Assembly: GCA_947179485.1 (NCBI GenBank)
Contig: OX359248.1
Location: 4,109,501 to 4,173,500 of the forward strand
Origin: Allacma fusca
Lineage: Eukaryota > Arthropoda > Collembola > Symphypleona > Sminthuridae
Direction: 5' to 3'
DNA length: 64,000 bases
Shown here: in pieces, positions 31,917 through 40,924 of the stretch
Numbering within the stretch: the stretch's first letter is position 1
How the letters are laid out: every line of letters begins with the position of its first letter
The notes under the pieces: generated by a model
Databases searched by the model: none
What the model was told of the DNA's origin: nothing
Seen by the model: the letters and a program-made list of their open reading frames with translations, nothing else
Translations under genes and position numbers: made by a program

Positions 31917-33719
31917 CTAAGGACTCCCAGATAAAATTGCCGACATTAGCTTCAGGGATTTCTTTAAGGGGTGTTGATTTCTAGATAAAGGACAGAAAAG
32001 CAGATTATCCGCGGGCCCTAATGTTACTAATTGAGATACTACCATCTCAGTAAACATGGGAAACCAAACTTGTGAGGGCCAATAAGGAGCAACAACAATC
32101 CCAACGGCATTGTCCGTTTTAATTTTTTGAAGCACCTTTTGAAGTAAACAAAAAGGTGGAAAGCAATAAAAGAATACGCCTGTCCACGAAGATGTAAACG
32201 CATCGACATACTCTGCATCCGGGTCAGGTAACCATGATACAAAGCGATCACATTGTGATGACAAGCCCGTCGCAAATAGATCAATTTCGGGATTTCCTAA
32301 TTTGCTTACAATTTTAGTAAAAAACTCCGAACTTAAAGTCCAATCATCAAACTGATATTCTCTGCGTGACTCCATATCTGCTATATAGTTATCTCCGCTA
32401 GATATGTATGAAGCAAAAAGCTGAATACGTCTGGCTTCACAAAATTGCCACATTTCTTTTGCTATTCCGTGTAGCTTTGGCACTCGACAACCGCCCATGC
32501 GATTTATATACGCAATTGCAGTTGTATTGTCTACTCTGAGTAAAATACAAATATTGGATCGATTCCGAACACAACATTTTAGCACATTAAATACTGCTCT
32601 TAACTCCAACTCATTAATGTGAAGTTTTCTCTCTTCATAGGACCAAAACCCATATTTTTCCCCCAATACATGACCTCCCCAACCTGTAAGGGAGCTGTCT
32701 GTATGTATCGTGAGATCAAAATTAATTGGTGCCAAACTCTTAACCGCACCACGAATGTTATTAGCCCACCATAAAATATCTCTTTTGCCAGCCTGAGAAA
32801 TAAATATGTGACTATTAAAATTGCCAGAAAATAAATTCAGAGCGCAAGTTTTTTCGTACTCCAACTGTCGAATATACAATAGTCCATAAGGGACTGCTGG
32901 ATAGCTAGCTACAAGTTTACCAATAAGAGTAGCTAATTCGCTAATTCTAACAGAAACTTTCTCCAAAACTAATTTACAAATACTTATTATTCGTTCACTC
33001 TTATTGCTCGGCAAAGACATGGTCATGTTGACTGAATCAAAAATAAAACCCAAATACTGTACCCTCTGTAAAGGTGTTAATGACGATTTAGAAAAATTGA
33101 TGAGAAACCCGAGGCTTCGAAAAGTTTCGGTAATAATTGCTACATTTGCTTTACTAAAATCATTAGTATAATCAAAAGATATTAAATCGTCCAGGTAAAT
33201 AACACATTTAATTTGACGAGAACGAAAGTGCGTAACTACCGGTCTCAAAATTTTAGTAAATATACGAGGAGCAGTACATAACCCAAAAGGGAGGCAACTG
33301 TATTCATATAATTTATTATTGAATCGGAATCGTAAAAATTTTCGAAAATCAGCATGAATCGGGACTAGATGATATGCATCTTGAAGATCTATAGTACACA
33401 TAAACATATTACGCTCTAAAATATTACAAACTGAGCGATAATCCTCAATCTTAAAATGATGGTTCTCCACATATTCGTTTAAAGCCTTCAATTTAAGGAT
33501 TAACCGGTATCCACTTGACGATTTAGGCACAACAAAAATATTCGAAATGAATTGACCCTGTACATCAGTACATTCAGTCACTGCTCCGATATGGACTAAA
33601 TGGGTTACACATTGTGAACAGGCAGTAGATTCGGAACTCGTCAGTTTAATAATTGCAGGTTCCTTGAACTGTCTTGGGTAACAACGAAAAGGAATTTTAT
33701 AGCCTTGGATTGCTTCCAA
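31917..33719 (-). CDS. DIRS reverse transcriptase-RNase H-MT polyprotein
   Basis: 600 codons as listed. The frame continues open upstream (residues NYAGNLRNHV onward) into the end of gag, so expression by frameshift, re-initiation or splicing is likely. RT motifs: FVVPKSSSGYRLI, TIDLQDAYHLVPI, LPFGLCTAPRIF and VIYLDDLI (catalytic YLDD). RNase H: HTDSSLTGWGG, ELELRAVFN and RVDNTTAIAY, then D of DNYIADMESR. The C-terminal 140 residues (FPPFCLLQKVL, VVAPYWPSQVWFP) match the region called methyltransferase-like in DIRS elements. No premature stop was seen. Confidence 0.93.
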   Translation of the reverse strand: MEAIQGYKIPFRCYPRQFKEPAIIKLTSSESTACSQCVTHLVHIGAVTECTDVQGQFISNIFVVPKSSSGYRLILKLKALNEYVENHHFKIEDYRSVCNILERNMFMCTIDLQDAYHLVPIHADFRKFLRFRFNNKLYEYSCLPFGLCTAPRIFTKILRPVVTHFRSRQIKCVIYLDDLISFDYTNDFSKANVAIITETFRSLGFLINFSKSSLTPLQRVQYLGFIFDSVNMTMSLPSNKSERIISICKLVLEKVSVRISELATLIGKLVASYPAVPYGLLYIRQLEYEKTCALNLFSGNFNSHIFISQAGKRDILWWANNIRGAVKSLAPINFDLTIHTDSSLTGWGGHVLGEKYGFWSYEERKLHINELELRAVFNVLKCCVRNRSNICILLRVDNTTAIAYINRMGGCRVPKLHGIAKEMWQFCEARRIQLFASYISSGDNYIADMESRREYQFDDWTLSSEFFTKIVSKLGNPEIDLFATGLSSQCDRFVSWLPDPDAEYVDAFTSSWTGVFFYCFPPFCLLQKVLQKIKTDNAVGIVVAPYWPSQVWFPMFTEMVVSQLVTLGPADNLLFCPLSRNQHPLKKSLKLMSAILSGSP

Positions 33720-33796
33720 AATTTTGGGATCGCATGTAATGGTTTCCCATGTTTTAACATGATTACGTAAATTACCGGCGTAATTACTTACACTTC

Positions 33797-34810
33797 CTAT
33801 TGCTGGGCAACTGGAGCTGAGCTCGGGCCGACTTGCTTTTGGTTCGGCTGAAACGCCTTCCGCACTGCACGTGCGGGTCCCTTGAAGTTTAAATTATTGG
33901 AACCTGTGAACTTATTGTGAGGTCGAGTGAAGTTTTTATTGTAAGGTTTGAACCCTGGCCTGAGAAACTTTTTGGGCTTCATTATCTTGCCAACCGCTTT
34001 AACAACTCGAACGTCTTGCTCAACATTGTCGCCAAAGAGCCATTCCCCTGGAACAGTCTTTGTGTCACATATTCCTGCTACATCATCTTTTATAGAAGAT
34101 TTAATGGCAGCTTTCCTCCTCGCGTTAATGTCTCGGAAGGCCATCCCCATTGCCGTAGAGGAATCCATAGTCAACCTCATTAATTCATTGAGAACTGGGC
34201 GAGGAATTTTAGAAGCATTGTTGTAAAGAGATTCAGCAATCCTCGAATTTGCAACTAATCCACGTGTCACCGACAACTGCAAATGTTGCAGCTTCACATC
34301 AGTAGCACGAGGAATTTTGTCCAGTTTTGCCCACATCAAAGTGTTGACTTTTGGAACCGATAAAAGTTTGCAATTTTCCGGAACTCTATAATCTTTCTTC
34401 AATCGATCTAGAACAGATTCACTAACCGTTTGAGACGGTATACGTCCAAATGATTCAGAGACCTTCTCAGTCAATGATTTCCCATATTCGTGCTCTCCTT
34501 GTGTCTCGTTCAAGCATTCTGTCATAAAGTCCGGTACTACTCCTTCAGGATCAACATCTACATCATCCCGTAAGTCAGCGAGTATATCCTCAGCTAAATC
34601 GCTCTCATCATCAAGGCCAACTTGATCATCTTCGGAGACGACTTCATCTAAGTCATCATCTCGATATGTTTGCTTAAACATATTAGCTAGAGCTTGAATG
34701 GCATCCGTTTGTGCCTGTAATGCTATTGGGATCGATGCACATACTTGCAACACTGAATCTACAAATGCACAGATTTCGTTAATATCTGCATTTTCATTTC
34801 TGGCAGGCAT
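33797..34810 (-). CDS. DIRS gag-like protein
   Basis: 337 codons beginning MPARNENADINE. An acidic N-terminal part (50-115) precedes a helical domain (about 120-250, LRLTMDSSTAMGMAFRDINA-like motif with the conserved Ala/Arg helix). The basic, Asn/Phe/Lys-rich tail (KPYNKNFTRPHNKF, 275-337) would bind RNA. Its stop overlaps the open upstream part of the RT frame. Identification rests on position and composition as well as similarity to DIRS gag. Confidence 0.85.
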   Translation of the reverse strand: MPARNENADINEICAFVDSVLQVCASIPIALQAQTDAIQALANMFKQTYRDDDLDEVVSEDDQVGLDDESDLAEDILADLRDDVDVDPEGVVPDFMTECLNETQGEHEYGKSLTEKVSESFGRIPSQTVSESVLDRLKKDYRVPENCKLLSVPKVNTLMWAKLDKIPRATDVKLQHLQLSVTRGLVANSRIAESLYNNASKIPRPVLNELMRLTMDSSTAMGMAFRDINARRKAAIKSSIKDDVAGICDTKTVPGEWLFGDNVEQDVRVVKAVGKIMKPKKFLRPGFKPYNKNFTRPHNKFTGSNNLNFKGPARAVRKAFQPNQKQVGPSSAPVAQQ

Positions 34811-34829
34811 AATACGGGTAGTAACAACA

Positions 34830-35105
34830 TTACTTACTCAATTCCTGCGTCTGCTGAGAATCATTAATTTGAGCAGAGCTGCCAGCTTCATTCAACAATG
34901 AGCCCGTGGGCTGAGGATTTTTACCTCGTTTCTTACGATTCGGCACACCCTTCGGGTTACTAAAATAGTTTGCCATAAATGAATTAGTTCTCACAATCAA
35001 AGTGCTATTCACCAAAAGGTGTAAGCGAGTGAGCGCCGTTTGCAACGGTCGCATGAGAACTGCCACGAGGCACGCCGTCCGGCTGTGCCGTACATACATG
35101 TACAT
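34830..35105 (-). CDS. Small ORF in the DIRS 5' region
   Basis: 91 codons with an internal Met (MANYFSNPKGVPNRKKRGKN) giving a basic 48-residue product. It ends 19 bases before the gag start. A GTAAGT donor-like site overlaps its stop. It may be a leader peptide, a gag N-terminal exon, or meaningless. Confidence 0.35.
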   Translation of the reverse strand: MYMYVRHSRTACLVAVLMRPLQTALTRLHLLVNSTLIVRTNSFMANYFSNPKGVPNRKKRGKNPQPTGSLLNEAGSSAQINDSQQTQELSK

Positions 35106-35309
35106 ATAGCCTGCTTCGCAGGTCTAGTGGCCACACAAATAACATAACTTGGTGAAATTAAAATTCTTGGATATTAAATTATACTTACCATGCATCTGGC
35201 GACACTGACATCTTCGACAACTCCAAAATAATTTAAATCGTGATAAATTTTGGTAAAACTCAAAATAAAATTGAGAGTAATTTATGCGTGACCAGCAACT
35301 CCGCCATAA

Positions 35310-35476
35310 AAAGGGAACTGACGGTATTGTTGGGTGAGAGTGGGGTGATGAGTAGGGGGTGTTTTTAGCATTTGGCTTTGAAAATATGGGTGACTGGTAC
35401 ATTCCGTGAAGGGAATCTACACATGGTGAACTGAAAATCCTTATACTGAGTGGACAACAGGAGATGTATATAATTG
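35310..35476 (-). repeat. DIRS 5' inverted terminal repeat
   Basis: Inverted partner of 30565-30720. The outer 60 bases (35416-35476) are also complementary to 30850-30909. Confidence 0.85.
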
Positions 35477-35620
35477 ATTTGGACGGACAGGCGTAATTCT
35501 ATGTCCGTTAGTTTGGTCAAAGATGAATTATAAGTTAAACTCAGTTTTGAACTCACTTGTGCTAATTTTTTGGAATACTTGGGCAATGCCGAAAATGTAA
35601 GCCCTCCTGCTTAAGGCCAA
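35477..35620 (+). pseudogene. hAT transposase fragment, downstream part
   Basis: Directly after the DIRS junction the plus strand reads IWTDRRNSMSVSLVKDEL, a stop, then VKLSFELTCANFLEYLGN. This is the normal C-terminal tail of hAT transposases. Read across the insertion, ERVFSLIKL is followed in frame by IWTDRRN, so DIRS split an existing hAT gene. One internal stop (near 35532) shows the gene was already, or later, dead. Confidence 0.85.
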
Positions 35621-35829
35621 GTCTTCTTACAAGTATGTTGGAAATGATTAGATTGTGATAATAGGACAATATTGTTATACTAAACCATTTATCGGTAATA
35701 AAATGAACAATTTAAGTATTACTTAAATACTGCTTACTATGTTTTTTCACCATAAACGTAGACAACTTAAAATTTTGTATTACAAAAAAAATTGTTCCGG
35801 AATTCATGATTTTACATCTGGTAGCACTG

Positions 35830-35837
35830 GGAATCTC
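35830..35837. repeat. Target duplication of the nested hAT, right
   Basis: Exact copy of 29034-29041. Confidence 0.85.
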
Positions 35838-35948
35838 CGTCAGGTGTACCAGGTATTAAATTCATCCTGGTTAACCTTCTTCTTCCACTGATTATATTCC
35901 TCGTACTACGACATGCTCCCTATCATATTCTATCGCATTCAGATGTTA

Positions 35949-35957
35949 CCCTCCTAG
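35949..35957. repeat. Mutator-like target duplication, left
   Basis: CCCTCCTAG, repeated exactly at 39673-39681. Confidence 0.75.
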
Positions 35958-36662
35958 CGTGTTCGGAGAAAACTCCGCTGGGGATTTTTACGCCGAGATT
36001 TGTACGCCGCGAAAACTCCGCGGGAGATTCTTACGCCCGGGTGGAGATTATTACGCGGGGATTCTTACGCGGAGAAAATTCCGCCGGAGATTTTTACGCC
36101 ACGTGAGAGAAAATTACGTGGAGAAAATTCCTTCGGAGATTATTATGCTGCATTTTAAACTACATCCGGAATAAAACAATTTAACTGCCAAGGGTAATAT
36201 TTCAGTCGAATATTGTGAGACACTGTCAGTACAAATTGTGCTAGCGAATTCTGAAATGCCAAGTGAGAGAAAATTCGGCACGAGATTGTTACGCGGAGTA
36301 ATTATCTGTAAAACATGAATTTTATTCTTATACAAGTGTTTTTTTCAAAACAGTAGTCATAAAATACACTTGGTAACATACAACAGCATAAAAGCATAAT
36401 GACAGCATCCACAAAGCATTAGACGAAGACATTGTGAATTATGCTTCTGGGAAGAGTGATAAAATGTTTTATTTATTAAGAATCTGCTATGCGGGTTTCA
36501 TGCATTTGGCATCGTTGTACTGCATTTATTGATTTGCGTTAATCAATGACAATATATAAAATAATATATAAAATATATAATAATAGCCCTGGACTGAGAT
36601 TTAACTTGTTGAAATCACCTCATCTTTGACCATCTCATCTTCATGACATATATTTATAGTGA

Positions 36663-36800
36663 CTAGGACGTAAATCCTGAGAACGCAAGCTGAAAAATGA
36701 CTGAGAACTTAGGCGATTTCTCGCTTCGTATGGGCTTACAAACTCTATGCTGCATTGATAGAGTGCTGGTTTCAGCGCAGTGTGTACTAGCCTTCGATAA
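36663..36800. repeat. Inner inverted arm, left
   Basis: Pairs with 39241-39378 as a near-perfect reverse complement (contains CTAGGACGTAAATCCTGAG and CAGCGCAGTGTGTA). The stem would be about 138 bp with a 2.4-kb loop. Confidence 0.8.
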
Positions 36801-39240
36801 TAAAGGTATCAACATTTCCTGGGAGCAGTAATACGAAAATATTTTCAAAACTTGGACATTCTTTGGCAACTTTGGTCTGATTATTCGCTTGTTCGTTAAT
36901 TTTAATTGCAGAAACATTGAAAAATCAATTTAATTTCAATGACATGGGGTGATATAATTTGTCTCTCCATTGAAAATCAATTTAAATCAGAGCATGATTG
37001 CTGTGCACAAAAATATATTCGGCCCTAATTACTGGAAAAATAGCTATCTATGTACACAAAAAATTACTGTACGGGGTCTAATTTGAACAGAAAACATGTT
37101 TCTCCCATCATCAATATGAATACATACATAAGGGTATATATGTATATATCCAGGATGGAGGAAGTTCATTTTACGTCGTTACATAAGCCAAAACCGCAAC
37201 AATAAAAAAACCTGGCAAGGCATTTCAGGACGCTTTTCCGTCAAAATTGCAAGGACATTTTCAAATCGACTGCAATATTATACCAATTGTACTATTTTAT
37301 TCCACTACACTGTCCAAAATGCCCAATTGTCCTCGAATGAAAATGCCCTTGGGGATGTGCCACAAATGACGTCATGCATTAAGTCAGTCAGTCATATTGT
37401 ATCTGCATGATTTAACATGACGTACTCAGCCAGTCCAGTTCCAAAACATGACGTCATTTTTCCGCAACTATTTAACCCAGATTCTTTGTTACTCCTACAT
37501 AAAATCCCGTGCGAATTCGTATGTTTAAATATCGACTTCATCATCCAAAATCATTAGTACAACAATGACATGAAAACATCAATAATTCATGAAGTCACAA
37601 AAAAGAGTTATATCTTATAGTAGTTAGTTTAAAGCAGACAATTCCAACACAATTTAAGTAACGGTGAATTAAAATTGTGCTATAACAATTTTAATTTAAA
37701 ATGTGTACGGATTTATTGGCGCATCTTGCAAACTAAAAGTTATACAAAAAACATCGACTGCGTCACCTGTCGCAGAAGTATGTATAATCATTTGTGTACA
37801 TATGCCCTGTTTAAAGTTCCTCACATCATACGACTGAACCGATCTTCCAACAAATACCGTCTGTTGAATAGATTTTCCTTCTAAGGAAACCAAAATGGTT
37901 ACATATAAACATCTGTTAATATCTGTACCAACGACAGGTGGCACAGTCAACATTTACCAAACTGTGCATAACTGTAATGGTTCTTAGTGCATACCCATAT
38001 TATCAAATACTAGCCCACAAAATCATGGTATAGTTTCGAATATCATTAATTCCTTCTTGTCTATAATCAGAATAATAATAAATTACCGAATGAGCGTCAC
38101 TAGATAATTCGACATTTCCACGTGGACACGTTTTCAAAAATGTCAGAAGTATTGATTTTAAAGGAAGTAGTGTCATCCATCTAGCCTTGGAAAAGTATAT
38201 GTCCCATATGAACGCACATTTATTATACATTCTTACAGTAGTGTAAGGCAATAATCTCGCCATCTATTGTGACTTCATAATTTTTTAAACTTTCTTTTGC
38301 AACTGTAATAATTAGCACCATTGACAGGATGTTGCGAAAAGCTATTTCGTGCGATTTTAGTTTTTCTAATTATATAGTGTTTCTAATTAAATTATTTCTT
38401 CCTATGTTTTACCACAATACCCCACTTCAGTTCTTTGTGGTTTTGTTTATATGAAGTGTTAAGGCACAAACAGGAGTAAGTTGATTTTCAAAATTGTACA
38501 GGTGAAATTGCTTTTCTACTCTAAAATGTGTTTGTTACATTATTATATAATTATTGACCGAATGAGCGACCCACTTCAAATTACCTTTGACCTATATGAT
38601 TTTACTCATGAATTAGTACAAGTACCTGTGAATTTTTGTTTCTCACTTGTTCACACTAGAAGTCATTGTTAATCTAATTTTATTATGGTTATTACCGATG
38701 GCTAATAACAAAATCTCGACGATAAAAACGAGGTAAACAAAGGTGACTAATTGCTGATAATTAATATTTTGTTTTACTAACGAACGCAGTTTTAAATAAT
38801 AAAGAAGCCTATGGCATTATATTATACCCATATATACATACACATATGACGTCATATACAGTCAGTCAGCCTTCGATGTGACGACGAATGATCATCCAGT
38901 CAGTCAGTCGTAATTTGCAAGATTTTTACAGAATAAACTAGTAACAAGAATAAATGTTTACATTGTGAAAAAACTTAATTACTCGAACAACAAAACTGTT
39001 TAGACAACTCGATTATAAACTCGCATCGATTTAGAGAACTCGTATCGATGAAAAGAAAGAATGCAGCGAGACGAAGAAATAATTCGAAGAGAAATGAACC
39101 AGTGTGCATCAGTTTACTTTATTATTTTAAATTACTTTGATACTTTATTTATTTATAAAATAACTATAATCTTTTATCTGATACAAAACTTCCACATTCA
39201 TTACTTATTACTGAAGGGCCCCGGTAAGGGCTACATTTCG
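36801..39240. other. Interior of the Mutator-like element
   Basis: AT-rich. Two minus-strand ORFs lie next to each other at 37696-37953 (85 aa) and 38003-38263 (86 aa) without recognisable domains. Three TGACGTCA palindromes (near 37369, 37450 and 38848) lie beside CAGTCAGTC repeats. No transposase motif was seen. Confidence 0.5.
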
Positions 39241-39378
39241 GAATCGAAGACTGGTACACACTGCGCTGAAACCAGCACTCTATCAATGCAGCATAGAGTT
39301 TGTAAGCCCATACGAAGCGAGAAATCGCCTAAGTTCTCAGTCATTTTTCAGCTTGCGTTCTCAGGATTTACGTCCTAG
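39241..39378. repeat. Inner inverted arm, right
   Basis: Reverse-complement partner of 36663-36800. Confidence 0.8.
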
Positions 39379-39672
39379 TATTTATAGTGGTGCCCAATCA
39401 TTATGGTTGGCATTATGAATTTAAAGAATTCACTGGCGCAATTCGTACTGGCTGGCAGTGTCTCACAATATTCTACAGAAAATATTATTAATCTCCGAAG
39501 GAATTCTCTCCGCGTAAATTTCTCTCACGTGGCGTAAAAATCTCCGGCGGAATTTCCTCCGCGTAAGAATCTCCGCGTAATAATCTCCACCCGGGCGTAA
39601 TAATCTCCCGCGGAGTTTTCTCTGCGTAAATATCTCGGCGTAAAAATCCCCAGCGGAGTTTTCTCGTAACTC

Positions 39673-39681
39673 CCCTCCTAG
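39673..39681. repeat. Mutator-like target duplication, right
   Basis: Exact copy of 35949-35957. Confidence 0.75.
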
Positions 39682-40008
39682 TCGTTTCGTTGTGGTGGTC
39701 TTTTCGGACAGTGAGGGTTAGGCTAGTTCGATTGGAAAGGAGCGCCGTCACTGTGGCCATTGGGGCCATCGTGGAGACACCTGCACACCTTCTCTTGCAT
39801 TTAACATAATTCCACGTTATGCTAAATGCAAGAATAAATGTTTAAAATAATAAAGAAGCAACAGTGAACTAGAATAATTGACTGTTTGCATCACGTAGTA
39901 TCAGCCTTACTGGCAGACGGAGCAGACTTTACCCATACCTCGATCACCGAATATCATTGGAAATTAGTTCTTGTACTTTATTGATTCGACAGTACGGACA
40001 ATAGGCGG
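39682..40008. other. Spacer with one strong hairpin
   Basis: At 39796-39834 CTTGCATTTA pairs with TAAATGCAAG and the stem continues with one mismatch to about 16 bp around a 7-base loop. No gene was seen. The hairpin may be a relic of a small inverted-repeat element. Confidence 0.5.
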
Positions 40009-40774
40009 CATGCATAAATTATATAACGCTAATTTGCCATATTTTTGACCACCTCTGACCCCGAGTAACGCATACGTAACGCTTTACCCCCACTATCATA
40101 CATAACGCAATGATAACTAATTTATGCATAACTTCAATAGTTAGTACTAAAATTATATCGGAATAGCTCTATTAACCTTATTGTGTTAATCCAACTTTTA
40201 TTCCAATATAGTTACATTGCATTCTGCGAAAGGCTACATTAACCATTCCTCTAAATTAGAGATGACTTCAATTTCAACTGAGCTGTCCTCGTCAATTGCA
40301 TAGATCCGGACGACAAATTCAACGGTTTCGTCGATATCTTCGCCAGAAGTCTTGTGAACTGATTTTTGATGGGTACCCACTGATTTCTTAGAAGGAAGGT
40401 ATTTGTGGCACAAAGGACATGTACGCGCTTGTAAGTTGGATTTCATTGATGGACAATAGTAATCGAAAGGAATATTTTATTTCCCATTTTCATCACAAGC
40501 TCCAAATTATGAAGTGCGATTCGAGCATTCGATGAAATTACTTGTATCTTGTAGAAATTGCAGTCCTTTGATTTTCCCACATATTCTTAAAATGTAAACC
40601 TAGCTCTCAAATATTTTCACTACATATGCAAAGAATGCCTACGCGTTAAAATCAGGTCTAATCAAATATTGCGTTACGTAAAAGAGTAAAAAAGTACCAC
40701 CTACTGTGCCTAACGTTAGCATAACGGTAAGAAAAACCACCACCGACCGACTAAGCATTATATAATTTATGCAT
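40009..40774. mobile_element. TIR element carrying a zinc-finger ORF
   Basis: Ends CATGCATAAATTATATAA (left, 40009) and its complement (right, ending 40774). TAACGC/ACGTAAC motifs cluster inside both ends (40069-40110 and 40668-40740). No target duplication is evident. The interior holds one ORF with a C2H2 finger. Family unknown. Confidence 0.55.
40234..40446 (-). CDS. 70-aa single C2H2 zinc-finger ORF
   Basis: Begins MKSNLQARTCPLCHKY. Residues 10-31 form one C2H2 finger, C-x2-C-x12-H-x4-H (CPLCHKYLPSKKSVGTHQ...H). The acidic tail (GEDIDETVEF, IDEDSSVEIEV) has no known domain. It lies entirely between the inverted ends of a 766-bp element, so it may be an element-encoded DNA-binding peptide, a captured host exon, or the last exon of something lost. 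No spliced partner was found. Confidence 0.5.
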   Translation of the reverse strand: MKSNLQARTCPLCHKYLPSKKSVGTHQKSVHKTSGEDIDETVEFVVRIYAIDEDSSVEIEVISNLEEWLM

Positions 40775-40924
40775 GTCACCTTACATTACGTTCGGAAACA
40801 GCCAAAGGAGAGAAACATAAAATACTGCACGATAGGACTTTAATTGTTCACAAAATACAATAAAACAAACGAGTTCTCAGAAAGTTTATCTGTTGCGTGG
40901 TTATGTGTTCAAAAAGGAAGTTAT

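Larger units (their letters stand above)
30517..35476 (-). mobile_element. Complete DIRS retrotransposon, 4960 bp
   Basis: Tyrosine-recombinase retrotransposon on the minus strand: gag, then RT-RNase H, then tyrosine recombinase, all open. Terminal repeats are inverted: 35310-35476 (5' side) matches 30565-30720 within the 3' side (30517-30720). Just inside the 3' side, 30768-30909 is an internal complementary region. One half is complementary to the outer 3' terminus (30517-30597) and the other half to the outer 5' terminus (35416-35476). This is the DIRS-1 plan, in which that region lets the cDNA close into a circle. There is no long target duplication; both junctions share AATTG. Insertion is in frame inside a hAT transposase, between the codons of ...SLIKL and IWTDRRN. 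Confidence 0.93.
29042..35829 (+). mobile_element. Old hAT element holding a MITE and a DIRS element
   Basis: Left end CAGTGCTGCCAGATGT; right end is the complement of CAGTGCTACCAGATGT, a 16-bp inverted repeat with one mismatch, with exact 8-bp duplications GGAATCTC outside. It contains pieces of one hAT transposase on the plus strand (29990-30516 and 35477-35620), a 582-bp MITE (29292-29873) and a DIRS retrotransposon (30517-35476). Without the two insertions and the MITE's second target copy, about 1.24 kb of the hAT remains, so it was already internally deleted. The nesting gives the order: hAT first, then MITE and DIRS. Confidence 0.9.
35958..39672. mobile_element. Long-TIR Mutator-like element, 3715 bp
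   Basis: The ends are long inverted repeats: 35965-36165 pairs with 39490-39668, sharing GAGAAAACTCCGCTGGGG at both tips. Each arm consists of imperfect tandem units such as GGAGATTTTTACGCC and GAAAATTCCGCC. A second inner pair of arms, 36663-36800 with 39241-39378, is also inverted. Flanking 9-bp duplications and long arms fit Mutator-like elements. No transposase was recognised inside, so it is probably non-autonomous. Confidence 0.75.

Noticed and set aside
33917..34226. Plus-strand ORFs opposite DIRS gag
   Set aside because: Antisense shadows of the gag frame with no family features.
36272..36284. AATTCGGCACGAG, identical to a common cDNA-library EcoRI adapter
   Set aside because: It lies within the tandem units of the Mutator-like arm, where neighbouring units read AAATTCCGCCGGAG. 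It is a natural variant and not vector contamination.
39061..39378. 105-codon plus-strand ORF
   Set aside because: Its second half is the inverted-repeat arm shared with 36663-36917, so it is repeat-derived and not a gene.
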